From Rhodospirillales bacterium (GTDB lineage Bacteria > Pseudomonadota > Alphaproteobacteria > Rhodospirillales > Defluviicoccaceae), in assembly GCA_016712375.1 (NCBI GenBank), contig JADJRE010000002.1, positions 462,501-526,500 on the forward strand: 64,000 nucleotides of DNA, given 5' to 3'. Positions 17,489-28,683 of the stretch are shown in pieces (within the stretch, counting starts at the first letter, position 1; each line of letters opens with the position of its first letter). The notes beneath the pieces are model-generated. The model made no database searches and was not told the origin of the DNA. It saw only the letters and a list, made by a program, of their open reading frames with translations. The position numbers were made by a program, and so were the translations under genes.

Positions 17489-20239
17489 CTAGTTTGAAAG
17501 CCTGAACTCTTGTTCCGCTATGCTGACATGGACGCTGGAAATTGGCCGTACGTCCCTCGTCCGGGTAAGAAACTCCGCCGACAGCGACGGCAGCAACGTG
17601 TTTGTCAGTATGGCGTCGATCATCCGGCCGCCGCTTTCGAGCTCGGTGCAGCGGTCGGTGATCAGCTTCACCACCGCGTCGTCGTAGGTGAAGGGGACGC
17701 CGTAGCGCTCGGCGATCCGCCTGGCGATGCGGTCGAGCTGTAGCCTCGCGATCATCCCGATCATCTCGTCCGACAGCGGGTAGTAGGGAATCGTCACCAG
17801 CCGGCCGAGCAGCGCCGCCGGGAAAACCTTCAACAGCGGCTGGCGCAGCGCCTGAGCGAGGTCGTCCGGCTCGCCATTCAGTTCCGGATCGGCGCACATG
17901 CTCATGTTCAGGTCCGAGCCGACGTTGGAGGTGAGAAGGGATCAGCGTGTTGCGAAAATCGATCCGCCGGCCCTCGGCGTCGTCCATCCAGCCCTTGTCG
18001 AAGATCTGGAAGAAGATCTCGTGGACGTCCGGGTGCGCCTTCTCGACCTCGTCGAGCAGGACGACGCTGTAGGGGCGGCGGCGCACGGCCTCGGTCAGCA
18101 CGCCGCCCTCGCCGTAGCCGACGTATCCCGGCGGCGCGCCCTTGAGAGTCGAGACGGTGTGCGCCTCCTGGAATTCGCTCATGTTGATCGTCACGACGTT
18201 CTGCTCGCCGCCGTAGAGCGCTTCCGCCAGCGCCAGCGCCGTCTCGGTCTTGCCGACGCCGGAGGGCCGCAGAGGAGGAAGACGCCGATCGGCTTGTTCG
18301 GATTTTCCAGGCCGGCGCGCGAGGTCTGGATGCGCCGCGCGATCATCTCCATCGCATGGTCCTGGCCGACGATGCGCTCCTTGAGCGTGTCCTTCAGCTT
18401 GAGGACCGCCTCGATCTCGTTCTTCACCATCCGGCCGACCGGAATCCCGGTCCAGTCCTCGACCACCTTGGCGACCGCCGCCTCGTCGACGCTGACGAGG
18501 AGCAGCGGCTGCTCGCCCTGCACCGAGACGAGTTCCGCCTGCAGCTGCCGCAGCTCGGAGAGCGCGGTCTGGCGCTCGTCGTCGCTCAGCGCCGGCGGCG
18601 GGGGCTCGCCGTTCCCAGCCGGTATGGCGGGCGTGGTCACCTTTGCGGCGGCGGCTTCGAGGGGAGTTCCGGTGCCTTCGACCGGGCCCACAACGCCGCG
18701 CAGCCTGGCGCGGAGTGCGAGAATGCGATCGACCAGCGCCTTTTCCCGCGCCCAACGCTCGTCCAGCCCGGCCAGACGCTGCCGCTCTGCTGCCAGCGCT
18801 TCCTCCCCCGCAGCGTCGCGCTTCGCCGTATCGACGCCGACCGCCCGCTCGCGCTCGCAGATCGCTCGCTCGGTCTCCAGCGCCTCGATCCGTCGCCGGC
18901 AGTCCTCCACCTCCGCCGGCACCGCATGCTGGCTGATCGCCACCCGCGCGCACGCGGTATCGAGCAGGCTCACCGCTTTGTCAGGGAGCTGGCGGGCCGG
19001 GATGTAACGATGCGACAGCTTGACCGACGCCTCGATCGCTTCGTCGAGGAGCTGCACGTGGTGATGCTTCTCCAGCGTCGAGGCGAGGCCGCGCATCATC
19101 AGGATCGCCTTCTGCTCGCTCGGCTCCTCGATCTGCACCGGCTGGAAGCGGCGGGTCAGCGCCGGGTCCTTCTCGATGTACTTCTTGTATTCGATCCAGG
19201 TGGTGGCGCCGATGGTACGCAGCGTGCCGCGGGCGAGGGCGGGTTTGAGAAGATTGGCCGCATCGCCGGTGCCGGCGGCGCCGCCCGCGCCAACCAGCGT
19301 GTGCACTTCATCGATGAACAGGATGATGGGCTTCGGCGACGCCTGCACTTCGTCAATCACTTGGCGCAGGCGGTTTTCGAACTCGCCCTTCATGCTGGCG
19401 CCGGCTTGCAGCAGGCCGATGTCGAGCGCGCGGAGCGTCACGCCCTGCATCGGCGGCGGCACGTCCTTTGCGGCGATCCGCTGCGCGAACCCTTCGACGA
19501 CCGCGGTCTTGCCGACACCAGCCTCGCCGGTGATCATCGGATTGTTCTGCCGTCGGCGCATCAGGATGTCGACGATCTGGCGGATCTCCTCGTCGCGGCC
19601 GACGATCGGGTCCATCTCGCCGTTCCTCGCCTTTTCCGTCAGATCGACGGAGAACCGCTTCAGCGCCTCCTGCTTGCCCATCTGCGCCGGCGCCAACGCT
19701 CCGCTCGCCTCGCCGGGCTCGGCCGCCGCAAGCTTCGAGCCGTCGTAGGCCGCCATGCGGTCCTCCGGTGAGCCGCCGACGATCGCGCCGAAGCGCTCGC
19801 TCAGCGCATCGGTGCTGACCTTGGCGAACTCCCTGGACATGGCGAGCAAGCCGTTGCGCAGGCTGGGCGTCTTCAGAATTCCGAAGATGATGTAGCCGGA
19901 GCGCACCTGCGGCTCGCCGAACAGCAGCGTTGCATAGACCCAGCCACGCTCGGTTGCTTCCTCGACGTGCGACGATAGATCGGATATAGAGGTAGCACCG
20001 CGCGGAAGCCGGTCGAGCGCTGCGGTAATGTCCTGGGCTAGGCGGGCCGGCTCCATCTCGAAGTGCTTGACGATCCGGTGCAGGTCGGAATCGGGAAGCT
20101 GGAAAATCTGCTGAAACCAGTGAACCAGCTCGACGTAGGGGTTACCGCGCAGCTTGCAAAAAACGGTCGCGCTCTCGATCGCTTTGTAGCTCAGCGGATT
20201 GAGCTTCCCGAATAACGTTGCGCGGTTTATCTCAGCCAT
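17489..20239 (-). CDS. clpV: ClpV (TssH) AAA+ sheath-recycling ATPase, two frame breaks
   Basis: Disassembles the contracted TssB/C sheath. Clp-N repeats cover residues 1-160. The first AAA module has Walker A GEAGVGKTAVVEGF, Walker B IILFIDEVHTLVGAGG and a coiled middle domain, and the second begins at IVGQDHAMEMIARRI. A base is missing in the second Walker A near 18270 (GPxGVGKTETALALAEAL continues in another frame). An extra base near 17938 returns the frame at LLTSNVGSDLNMSM. The C-terminus reads GRLVTIPYYPLSDEMIG. The ATG at 20239 has GAGGAG ahead of it. All conserved blocks are present, so the ancestral protein was about 915 residues. If the breaks are real, the second ATPase module is lost. 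Confidence 0.9.
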
Positions 20240-20281
20240 TCTCCTCACCCTTGTTGTCCGTTTGCGCTTGGCGGGTGGCTG

Positions 20282-21402
20282 CTACCTCACTGGTTCAAGG
20301 ATCAGGTCGTCCGGATCGCGATCGATGCGATCTGCCGGCAGCCAGGTCGTCCAGCCGAGTCGCATCGCGCCGTCCAGGCGCAGCGGCGGGACCTCCTTGC
20401 GGCAGAGGACAAGATTGAGGTCCCAGGCTTTCTCGTCGCCGCTGTAACTCCTCACAATTGCGACGACGCGATCGAGCCCGGCCATCCCAGGAAGAAAGCG
20501 GCAGTAGTCCGCGAAAATGAGCGGACCGAAGATCAGGCGGAAGCGATGCTGCGCTCCCCACACGCAAACTCCGAGCAGGATGGAGTGGCCAAGCAGGCCG
20601 GTGTCTGTGCTGGCGGCAGGCGAAAATTGCCAACACGCCTGTTCAGGGATACGTACCCACTCGCCGATGAATTCGCGGATTGCTACGGGGATCCTGAAGA
20701 AGTCGGCGAGCATCGCCCGCAGACCCGCCGGATGTTTCGACTGGCCGGCAAGGAGGCCCGCATAGAAGAGCTTGGCGCGATCCGGCATCGCGTCCCGGTC
20801 GCGCAGGCTCGCGAAACCCAGCCCGAACAGCGAGGCAAGGAAACGACCGAACCAGTCGGAGTCGGCACCGGGGCGGTCGAAGCTCAGCGGCGGCCGCGCC
20901 AGCGCCCAGGCACGATAGAAGGACGCGATCATCCGATGATGGAAGACGTCGAGAAAGTGACTGAACGTGTGATCATGATGATGCAGGGCCCGCTCGATCG
21001 CATACTCCGTGAGATGGCTGGGCAAGGCGCCGTTCGGCCCGAAAAGTCCAAAGAAATAGCCGGCAAGACGCGGAGCACGGCCTTCGCGCCCGGCACGTAC
21101 GACGCGACGGTGGAGGGCGCGAAGACCAAGGACGGCAACTGCGCGAACCGGACCGGATCCTCCGCCGGTCGCACCGACGTCCCGACGCGTGGACGCTGCG
21201 AGTTCGCGCACTCGAGCCGACGAACGGCCTGGAAGAAGTCGAACGTCCACGGCTGCGACTTCAGCCGGGTCTCCAGGGCGGTGAGCGCAGGCTCATTGTC
21301 CCCGCCCGCGAATGCGGGAAATCGGAGGGCGTGCTGTTGGGGCCCGGCGCTGACGCCTCGGGCCCTACATTAGCTGGCGTTGCCCGATCCTCGCTGGCCA
21401 TC
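20282..21402 (-). CDS. tssG: TssG, T6SS baseplate wedge protein, frameshifted
   Basis: The baseplate component partners TssF. The family start PWTFDFFQAVRRLE is read in one frame (about 21255-21215), and RPAEDPVRFAQLPSLVFAPS continues it. A single-base indel near 21090 moves the rest into the frame ending at 20282: LAGYFFGLFGPNGALPSHLT, HTFSHFLDVFHHRMIASFYR, then the C-terminal GWTTWLPADRIDRDPDDLIL. The start is unclear. An ATG at 21402 inside the end of tssF (MASEDRATPAN) is in yet another frame, so a second indel near the start is likely. Without breaks the protein would be 350-370 residues, normal for TssG. Confidence 0.85.
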
Positions 21403-23246
21403 GCATTACGTCACCACGACTGGAGGTCGTCAACAGCGTCTCGGTGAAGCTGTTGAGCGACACATAACGAGCGAAAAACTGTTCGAGCACGGAGCCGAGA
21501 ACGAACGATCCGAAACCGGTAAACGGCTCCTCGTCGACGAGAAGGTGAACCTCGAGGCCGCGCCCGACGCTGACCGGTCCTGGTCCCGGCGACCGCCTGT
21601 TGATTGGCCTCGCCTTCACGCCCAGCACACCCTCCACGTGCCGGCGCGTATGGGTATCTCCGATCGCAGCGTAGAGGCTGAGCAACTCGCGCAAGGCGGC
21701 GGCACCACGCTCCGCATCGTCGGCAAGCGAAAGGTAGTTCAGCGACAGATGGCTGATCAGCTTCCAGGCGATCTCGCGGTTGGCCGTCATCGGTCGAGGC
21801 TCGGTGGGTCCGCCGAGGAAAATCGTCGCCTCCACCGGCGCGCCAATCTCAAGCGAAAGGTCGCTACCGCCGAAGCCGACCGGCATCTGTAGCGGCAGGT
21901 CGCGGTTGGTACAGAGCGCGGCGACGCCAATCTGCCGCAGGCCGGAGCGAAACGGAGCTTCGCTCGCATCTACGAGAGAGATAAACACCTCGGACCCGAC
22001 GTAACTCGACCGCGCACCGCGTTCCTTATGTCGCGACGACAGCTTGCGGGGTTCGCGATAGAGCGTGTAGTAGGCGTTGTGGAAGCGGTCGCTGTCCGCA
22101 TCGTTGCACGCGTAAAACGGCAGGAACTCCTGTTCCGGTTCGCTCCCCGTGCCGTAGCCGAGCACCTGCCGGAGTTGGTAAACCTCGAAGTCGAGCGGAC
22201 GGGCGCGGTCGACGACGACGTGATGCTCGTTCGTCTGATCACTCAGATGGATGCGGCCGACCGGCCTCGGAAAGAGATTAATCGCCGGGCTGCAGAACAG
22301 CGCAAAGCGGGACGCGTCAACAACTTCCTCGAGAAGCGGAACACTCCGGTCGAACGGAACGATCAACTCGAACTCGCGCGCGGTTGCGCTGGCCAATGCG
22401 GTGCGCAGACCGGAAAGCTCCACGAACAAGTATCGCTCGGGAAGGGCAAAATACTCCTTCAGCAGCCGGTATCCCTGGAACGATCGCGGGCTTGCCGGCA
22501 GGAGCGCTTCGTTGTCGTTGAACCCGATCGCGGCGATGCGGCACCCGCCGGCGGCCGTCGCCTGCTCGCCACTCCCGGTCCTCACAGCGGCAGGCAAGGC
22601 GTTGGCGATGATCTGCTCATAAAGCCGTGCGGCGATCTCGTCGCCGCCGCGCAGGTAAAGGACCAAGCTGTCGAGACCGAGCTCGCCAAGCGGCGCATCG
22701 CCCACCGTCTGCAGCCGCAGCCGCAGCGCGGCCCGAGCACGGGCACCGGAAGCCGGCTCCAAGCGCAGCAACCGCGCCCGCCGAGCTGATATAGCTCGCT
22801 GCCGAAAGTGCAATCGGCCAAAGCCTGACGTCGTGCGCCGTCCGGTATTCGCAAGCCGTCGGCGACTCGCGGCCCGGTCGGCCTCGCAGGACGGTACCGC
22901 GCGGGACGACGATGCCCTCCTTCAGCGATCCCTGCGTCATGTCCGGCTGGAATTGAACGATCCCCAGCGAAGGGACCGGCGGGAGGAAGTCCGGGTACAC
23001 CATCTCGAGGAGGTGTTGGGTAAACCGAGGATACTCGGAGTCGACCTTGAGTTGGACCCGCGCCGCCATATAGGCAAAGCCCTCAAGCAGACGCTCGACG
23101 TAGGGGTCCGGGCAGTTGAATTCCCTGATAAAACCGTCGAGGCTGAGCCGGCCGGCGATTTTCGGGTATTCTTGCGCAAACTCGGCGCACATTTCCGCCA
23201 GATGCTGTAGTTCCCGCGTGTAGTATTCGAGAAAGCGGGGTTCCAT
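21365..23246 (-). CDS. tssF: TssF, T6SS baseplate protein, one frameshift
   Basis: N-terminal frame 23246-22790: MEPRFLEYYTRELQHLAEMC, EYPKIAGRLSLDG, DPYVERLLEGFAYMAARVQL and VDSEYPRFTQHLLEMVYPDF, all standard TssF blocks. An indel near 22780 shifts to the frame ending at 21365, with YLFVELSGLRTALASA, FCSPAINLFPRPVGRIHLSD, FEVYQLRQVLGY and the C-terminal VDEEPFTGFGSFVLGSVLEQ. Joined, the protein is about 625 residues, the family length. The start at 23246 coincides with the stop of tssE, so translation is probably coupled. TssF forms the wedge with TssG, TssE and TssK. Confidence 0.9.
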
Positions 23247-23761
23247 CAGCCAACCATCGCTCCGGAGTTGTCCTGCATCGACACATGACCGCTGTCAAGG
23301 TCGATTTCGCTCTTCAGCAGGAGGTGCATCGGGACGGGCTGTCCCCAAAGATCGCCTTCCACTTCGAACGCGATCGCATTGCGGTCCGACTTACCCGGAC
23401 TCAGCACTGCGCGCACGCGCACGCTCTCCGGCCGAATTCGTGGCTCAAACCGCAATATTGCCTCCCGGATCATTGTCTCGATCCGCTTCGCGGTCAGGCT
23501 GGTTGCCGTGCGCCCCGTGAGGTCAGCAATCCCGTAGTTCAGGACCGACGATGCCACGCGCGGGTACGCCGAGAGGTCGGTCCCTGCCTCCAGGTTCGTC
23601 GTGTTAAACAGCCAGGAAACATCCCGCAGAACCTTCTGGCGCAGTTCGCGCATGGTCAGGACACGCTGCTGCGCCGTCTCCTGCCTGCGGTCCGGGTGGT
23701 CATCGGTCAGCCGATCGAGCAACGTCGGTTGCAGCCGCTCCTTCAGGATTAGCTCAGTCAT
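23246..23761 (-). CDS. tssE: TssE, gp25-like T6SS baseplate subunit
   Basis: 171 residues with the gp25-like lysozyme fold signature: LQPTLLDRLTDD near the N-terminus, ELRQKVLRDVSWLFNTTNLE, YPRVASSVLNYGIADLTGR, and RFEPRIRPESVRV towards the end. Intact. It overlaps the end of tagJ by 8 bases and its stop touches the start of tssF. TssE links the baseplate to the first sheath ring. Confidence 0.93.
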   Translation of the reverse strand: MTELILKERLQPTLLDRLTDDHPDRRQETAQQRVLTMRELRQKVLRDVSWLFNTTNLEAGTDLSAYPRVASSVLNYGIADLTGRTATSLTAKRIETMIREAILRFEPRIRPESVRVRAVLSPGKSDRNAIAFEVEGDLWGQPVPMHLLLKSEIDLDSGHVSMQDNSGAMVG

Positions 23762-24593
23762 TGCCGATCGCCTCCGGGGCCGAAACGGCGGAACTTTCCG
23801 GCGCGGCCAGGAAATCGATCGACCGGACGTTCAAGAGCGGATAGTCGCCGACGTCCGTCGCCAGCATCCTCTGCCCGACGCCGACGAAAAAGCCCTTGGC
23901 CAGCTCTTCCCATAGGGTCATGCGAGCCAGACGAAGTTGAGCATCCTGATTTGTTTCGGTGCCCGGATAACGCGTCGGGATCAGACCCACTGCTTCTCCG
24001 CCATTCGTCCACCTGATCTCGGCGGGCATCCACACCAAGTCCCGCAAGTCCTCGGGTTTGGCGATAGTTATTCTGGCGATTCGTCCGAAGGGTACCCAAT
24101 AGTATGCGCCCTTCAGGATGATCTCGATGATCGGGCCGAGACGCATGTCCGCGTCTGCGATCCAGGCGAAGTTTTCGCCCCCGACCTTACCGGCTACGGC
24201 AGGCGCCAGCGCCAGCGCGTCGTCGCGCAGGACGTGCGCTTGTGCAAACTCACGTACAACCGTGAGCCTAAGGGCTTCCAGCATCAGGGCAACCCAGCGG
24301 TCGGGATCTCCGAAAACGAGCGGCGTCAGCTCCCCCCGGAATACTCTCTGGCGCAGAACTTCGCACTGGATCGCCTCACGGTAGGTGTGCACCATCATCA
24401 GCGATGACGCGTCGAGGTCCGCGAGAACGTTCAGCTGGTTGAGGGCCCGCTCCCACTCCCCCATGACGACGAGCAGCTGAAACAGGAAAATGCGCCGCTT
24501 GGCATCGGCGGGATAACGGCGCACCTCGCCTTTTAGTTGCGTCAGCGCTTCATCGAGTTCGCCATTGCGGAGGAGTTGCTCGACTTCGGCCAC
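23754..24593 (-). CDS. tagJ: TagJ/ImpE/SciE T6SS accessory protein
   Basis: 279 residues, intact. The N-terminal TPR-like helices (LLRNGELDEALTQLKGEVRR, PADAKRRIFLFQLLVVMGEW) and the C-terminal domain with GAYYWVPFGRIARI, DLVWMPAEIRWTNGGEAVGL and IPTRYPGTE identify the ImpE family. In P. aeruginosa H1-T6SS, TagJ contacts TssB and helps ClpV act on the sheath. Its presence next to tssE together with FHA/PpkA/PppA genes places this system in the same general class. Confidence 0.9.
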   Translation of the reverse strand: MAEVEQLLRNGELDEALTQLKGEVRRYPADAKRRIFLFQLLVVMGEWERALNQLNVLADLDASSLMMVHTYREAIQCEVLRQRVFRGELTPLVFGDPDRWVALMLEALRLTVVREFAQAHVLRDDALALAPAVAGKVGGENFAWIADADMRLGPIIEIILKGAYYWVPFGRIARITIAKPEDLRDLVWMPAEIRWTNGGEAVGLIPTRYPGTETNQDAQLRLARMTLWEELAKGFFVGVGQRMLATDVGDYPLLNVRSIDFLAAPESSAVSAPEAIGND

Positions 24594-24751
24594 GTCGTCG
24601 CTCCCCGTCAGTCAACATACCAAGACGCATGACATCCGAGGACGCGCGCCCGCAAAGGCGTCCGACCGCCCGGCGGTGCGGGTCCACGTTCGCTCAACCC
24701 GGAGCGTGGCCCGAGCCGGAATTGGCCCGGGCCACGTCGGGATCTTCTCCG
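24594..24751. other. Spacer between hcp and tagJ
   Basis: About 160 bases without a gene. hcp is usually expressed far above its neighbours, so a processing or attenuating site could lie here, but no clear terminator hairpin with a T-run was seen on the minus strand. Confidence 0.4.
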
Positions 24752-25240
24752 TCAGCCGAAGGATTTGTTTTCCTCGATGTTCCAGCCCACGGTCTTCGCG
24801 GCTTCCTTCGTGCCGTCCGCTTTCTGCGGCGTGTACTCGAGCTTGAATTTCGCAAAGTTGAGCGAGAGATTCTCGGTCAGCCGGTCCTCGCCACCAGAAC
24901 CGCCGGTCGAGAGACTGCTGACGATAATGTCATTCATCGTTATCTTGATGTATTCGACCGGATCTTTACCGCCTGCCTTGCGTACGGTCAGCACCCCTTC
25001 CTTGACGTGCGTGCCGTTACAGCAGTGCAGCATCAGTGCGTTGGTCGAACTGTCAATGTACTTGGTCACGCTGATATCGTTGACCTGCACTTTGCCGGAG
25101 CCGCCACCCCCGCCCATGTGAGCCGACCCGCTCTGCGAGAGTCCCCAGCTCCAGGCGAGCACGTCGATTTCTTCCTTGTGCTTGCTATCGCGCGCCTCTC
25201 CCTTGATCCCATCAATTTTCAAAAACATATCAACAGCCAT
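24752..25240 (-). CDS. hcp: Hcp (TssD), T6SS inner-tube protein
   Basis: 162 residues, intact, the normal Hcp size. It begins MAVDMFLKIDGIKGEARDSK, has IDVLAWSWGLSQSG, a glycine-rich loop (HMGGGGGSGKVQVNDISVTK), and the C-terminal YTPQKADGTKEAAKTVGWNI. Hexamers stack to form the tube that is fired out with VgrG on top. The spacer regions on both sides (about 150 bases each) allow independent regulation, as expected for a highly expressed component. Confidence 0.95.
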   Translation of the reverse strand: MAVDMFLKIDGIKGEARDSKHKEEIDVLAWSWGLSQSGSAHMGGGGGSGKVQVNDISVTKYIDSSTNALMLHCCNGTHVKEGVLTVRKAGGKDPVEYIKITMNDIIVSSLSTGGSGGEDRLTENLSLNFAKFKLEYTPQKADGTKEAAKTVGWNIEENKSFG

Positions 25241-25390
25241 TTCACTGCTCCCCTCGTTCTACTGTCTGCTCAACGCCTTGACCGCACCGATGGCAGCCCG
25301 CTCCCTAACAGCGGGTGGCCTGCAAACCACAGTGCCGGCGCGACAGGGTCGCCCAGCGACTTAGCGGACCGCCCTCCCGCTCAGCTCAGC

Positions 25391-26885
25391 TCAGCTGCCT
25401 TTTATGGAGGGCAGCTTCGAAACGAGCCGCAATGAAACCGTCAGCCCTTCGAGCTGATAAAGCGGCTGTACAAAAATCTTCGACTTATAGTATCCAGGGT
25501 TACCCTCAACTTCTTCCACGACGACTTCTGCCGCTGCGAGCGGCCGGCGCGACTTCGTTTCCTCATTGGAGTGCGCCGGGTCCCCGTCCACGTACTGTAT
25601 GATCCAGTTCTGCAAAAATCGCTGCATATCCTCCCGTTCCTTGAAGGAGCCGATCTTGTCGCGAACCATGCATTTCAGGTAGTGAGCAAATCGACAGACG
25701 GCGAAGAGGTAAGGCAACCTGGCAGAGAGGTTGGCATTTGCCGTTGCGTCTGGATCGTCGTATTCGGCAGGCTTCTGCAGTGACTGCGCACCAATAAATG
25801 CAGCAAAATCGGTGTTTTTCTTGTGCACGAGCGGCATGAACCCGTTTTTGGCCAGTTCTGCCTCACGACGATCGGTAATTGCGATCTCGGTGGGGCACTT
25901 CATGTCCACGCCACCGTCATCGGTCGGGAAGGTGTGCACCGGCAAACCCTCGACGGCCCCGCCGGATCTGATCCCGCGGATACGCGAGCACCATCCGAAA
26001 TACTTGAATGATCGAGTGATGTTCGTCGCCATGGCGTAGGCGGAGTTGGACCAGCAGTACTTGCGGTGGTCGGCCCCTCCACATCCTCTTCGAAGTCGAA
26101 TTCTTCCAGGGGTCTGTCTTTGCGCCGTACGGAAGGCGTGCGAGGAACCGCGGCATGGCCAAGCCGACGTAGCGGGAGTCTTCGGAGTCGCGCAGTGAGT
26201 TCCAGGCTGCGTACTCGGGCGTCTGGAATATCTTAGTCAGGTCGCGCGGATTGGCGAGTTCCTGCCAGCTCTCCATCTGCATGACCGACGGGGAGGCACC
26301 GGCAATGAACGGTGTGTGTGCGGCTGCGGCGACGCGGGAGACTTCCGTAAGGAGTTCTACATCGGGCGGCGACTGATCAAAGTAGTAATCGCCAACAAGG
26401 CATCCAAACGGGGCGCCACCCAGCGTCCCATACTCTTCTTCATAAATCTTCTTGAAGACTGGGCTCTGGTCCCAGGCAGTCCCCTTAAATTTCTTTAATG
26501 TCTTGTGGAGTTCTTTTTTGGTGATGTTCATTACACGGATCTGGAGCATTTCGTCGGTTTCAGTGTTATTGACGAGATGTTGAACACCGCGCCATGCGCC
26601 TTCCAGTTGCTGAAATTCCGCGTGATGGATGATCTTATTGATCTGCTCCGTCAGCTTCTCGTCGAGCGCGGCAATCATTGCCTCGATCGAACGCACCGCG
26701 TCGGTCGACACGAGAGCAGTCTGGGCCAGGGCCTGCTCCGCCAGCGTCTGGACCGCGTTTTCGACCGCCTCTCGGGCCCGATCTGTCTGCGGCCGGAACT
26801 CCCTCTGTATAAGCGCGCTGAATTCGTCCGTCGTCAGCGCCTCGGCAACGGGTTTCGCCTCGACGTCGGTCTGTGCATCAGCCAT
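25391..26885 (-). CDS. tssC: TssC (VipB), large sheath subunit, two indels
   Basis: N-terminal frame from 26885: LIQREFRPQTDRAREAVENA, EFQQLEGAWRGVQHLVNNTE, EEEYGTLGGAPFGCLVGDYY and YVGLAMPRFLARLPYGAKTD. The C-terminal frame ends at 25391: GLPVHTFPTDDGG, CPTEIAITDRREAELAKNGF, LPYLFAVCRFAHYLKCMVRD and ADAEV-like LAAAEVVVEEVEGNPGYY. Between 26115 and 26070 two single-base losses, each at a run of four C or G, hide the short stretch EEFDFEEDVEG and the KYCWSNSAYAMA block. Joined length is about 498 residues, normal for TssC. TssB/TssC build the contractile sheath. Confidence 0.92.
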
Positions 26886-26890
26886 TCATG

Positions 26891-27412
26891 CTACTCCCCG
26901 GTCGAAGCTTCCGGAGAAGCTGGCTTCGGTGCTGCGGCCAGCGACTGGAGCAGCACCGGGTCCTGCATTATCCGCGCCAGCAGTTCCTCCGCGCCGCTCT
27001 TGCCGTCCATGTAGCTAAGCAAGTTTGAGAGCTGGCTACGGGCCTCGAGCAACTTGTTGAGCGAATCGACCTTTCGAGCGACGGCGGCCGGCGAAAAATC
27101 GTCCATGCTTTCAAAAGTGATGTCGACGCTGATTTCGCCCTCGGCGGTCAGCGTATTCGGCACGCGAAACGCCACCCGGGGCTTCATTGCCTTCAGCCTC
27201 TCGTTGAAGTTATCGACATCGATCTCCAGAAATTTTCGTTTGGCGACCTCCGGCAGAGCTTCAGCAGGTTTTCCCGATAGGTCTGCCATCACGCCCATCA
27301 CGAATGGGATCTGCACTTTCTTCTGGGCACCATACAGTTCGACATCATACTCTATCTGTACGCGTGGCCCGCGATTGCTTGCGATGAATTTCTGGCTGCT
27401 TTCTTTCGCCAT
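26891..27412 (-). CDS. tssB: TssB (VipA), small sheath subunit
   Basis: 173 residues, intact. Diagnostic pieces are RGPRVQIEYDVELYGAQKKV, VQIPFVMGVMADLSG, KRKFLEIDVDNFNERLKAMK, and FESMDDFSPAAVARKV with LLEARSQLSNLLSYMDGK. Five bases separate its stop from the tssC start, so the two sheath subunits are made together. TssB carries one strand of the interlocking sheath and the ClpV/TagJ contact surfaces. Confidence 0.95.
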   Translation of the reverse strand: MAKESSQKFIASNRGPRVQIEYDVELYGAQKKVQIPFVMGVMADLSGKPAEALPEVAKRKFLEIDVDNFNERLKAMKPRVAFRVPNTLTAEGEISVDITFESMDDFSPAAVARKVDSLNKLLEARSQLSNLLSYMDGKSGAEELLARIMQDPVLLQSLAAAPKPASPEASTGE

Positions 27413-27482
27413 ATCCCTTCTCCCCAGCTAGCCTCCCGCATTGCGTGCGGGCAGTTGTCACCTCGCCTTACCCGATACTCCG

Positions 27483-28562
27483 TCAACCGCCACTTGCTTC
27501 GGCCGAACCGTCGGCAGTCCGGAAGCGCTCCGCCTGTTGCAGTCCCTCGGGCGCCAAGTCACGCAGTATTTCCATGAAGTCCTTCCCAACCAGCTGCTTG
27601 GCTCGGTGCAGGAGAATTGGCACAGGACTTGAGGGCTCATTGCGCTGGAAGTATTCGCATAGCATGTCCAGCACTCGGACGACGTCGTCTCGACTGGCAA
27701 TCCTCGCCACTGCTTCGAGGGAGATCGCCGGCACGACAGGGGATGCCCTCACGTGCGCGTTCCCGTCGATCATCAGCGCTCCGCCCGGCTGGATTACTTC
27801 CGCCCCGGCGAGCCCGCGCTCGGTCACTCGCTCATCGAGGTAGCGTGAAATGGTTCGCAGCGCCGAGCGAATGGGAGACAGGTCGACCGCCTGACCGACG
27901 CCGACGTGATCGCAAACAACCTGCTCGATCCTCTCGACCAAGCTCTCCGAGTCCCGCGCCGCCGAAGCGGTGGCGAGCAGGCCTTCCGCGTCGCATTCCT
28001 TGAATGACGCCTTAATCTCGCTCGTGTCGCGCGGCGTCTCCTCATTGATCGGGGTCAACTCACCAGACGCCAGTGCTATGTCACGGTAGTTGATTTTTCC
28101 GAACCGGGCCGACACGACGAGTGGCACGGCGCGGAGTTCCCGGATCACGGTTTCCGGATCGTTGAGCGCGGCCAGCGTGTTTATTCGCAGCGTCGGATCG
28201 TTGTCGTCGTCGGGGTCCAGCTGCGGGTGCAGCGTGTCCCACCGCTCGACCAATAACCGATGGATCAGCGCGAGACCTTCATGCAGGCCGACAAGCCCGT
28301 CCGTCTGTAGGAGCGCGCGCGTCAGCCAGAAAGCGACGCGGAGGTCGACGGTACGAGAGAGCAACGCCAGTGCTCGCGCCCGAATGTCGCCCCAGTCGGG
28401 GAGTTTGGCGGCTTCCGCAGCCTCCACTCCGGTCATGGGATCGACGAACGGGTGGAGCAGGCGCTCTAGCGCCATGTACTCGCTGTCATACTCTATATTG
28501 TCGCCGCACGTCGCGCCCATCGCGAGCGCGCTCAGGAGCCCTTGCCGCTCGATCCCGTTCAC
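27483..28562 (-). CDS. tssA: TssA (ImpA), T6SS sheath-assembly initiator or cap
   Basis: 359 residues, intact. The ImpA_N domain is seen in GDNIEYDSEYMALERLL, LPDWGDIRARALALLSRTVD, RVAFWLTRALLQTDGLVGLH and WDTLHPQLDPDDDNDPTLR. The C-terminal part, with LDMLCEYFQRNEPSSPVPIL and LVGKDFMEILRDLAPEG, is of the short TssA type. First gene of the minus-strand arm; the promoter must lie in the 28563-28683 gap. TssA recruits baseplate and coordinates tube/sheath growth. Confidence 0.92.
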   Translation of the reverse strand: MNGIERQGLLSALAMGATCGDNIEYDSEYMALERLLHPFVDPMTGVEAAEAAKLPDWGDIRARALALLSRTVDLRVAFWLTRALLQTDGLVGLHEGLALIHRLLVERWDTLHPQLDPDDDNDPTLRINTLAALNDPETVIRELRAVPLVVSARFGKINYRDIALASGELTPINEETPRDTSEIKASFKECDAEGLLATASAARDSESLVERIEQVVCDHVGVGQAVDLSPIRSALRTISRYLDERVTERGLAGAEVIQPGGALMIDGNAHVRASPVVPAISLEAVARIASRDDVVRVLDMLCEYFQRNEPSSPVPILLHRAKQLVGKDFMEILRDLAPEGLQQAERFRTADGSAEASGG

Positions 28563-28683
28563 AAGGATGTCCTCCCCCCCCTCGACTCTATCCTAGAACG
28601 CAACCCAATGGGCGATTGCGCGCGTCAATTAACGAATGTTTTCCTCCCACGCATATCGCCTATGATGCTACCACGATCGGGGA
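28563..28683. promoter_or_regulatory. Divergent intergenic region between the two T6SS arms
   Basis: 120 bases separate tssA (leftward) from the TPR-methyltransferase gene (rightward). This is the only gap that can drive the whole tssA-clpV arm. No perfect operator palindrome or confident -35/-10 pair was identified by eye; a purine-pyrimidine stretch (CCCCCCCTCGACTC) lies next to the tssA start. Confidence 0.5.

Noticed and set aside
17436..18953. A 505-codon minus frame that looked like a separate ClpB-like gene
   Set aside because: Only its middle, around GVGKTETALALAEALYGGEQ, is real; it is the shifted part of clpV. The first 200 codons are arginine/glycine-rich shadow.
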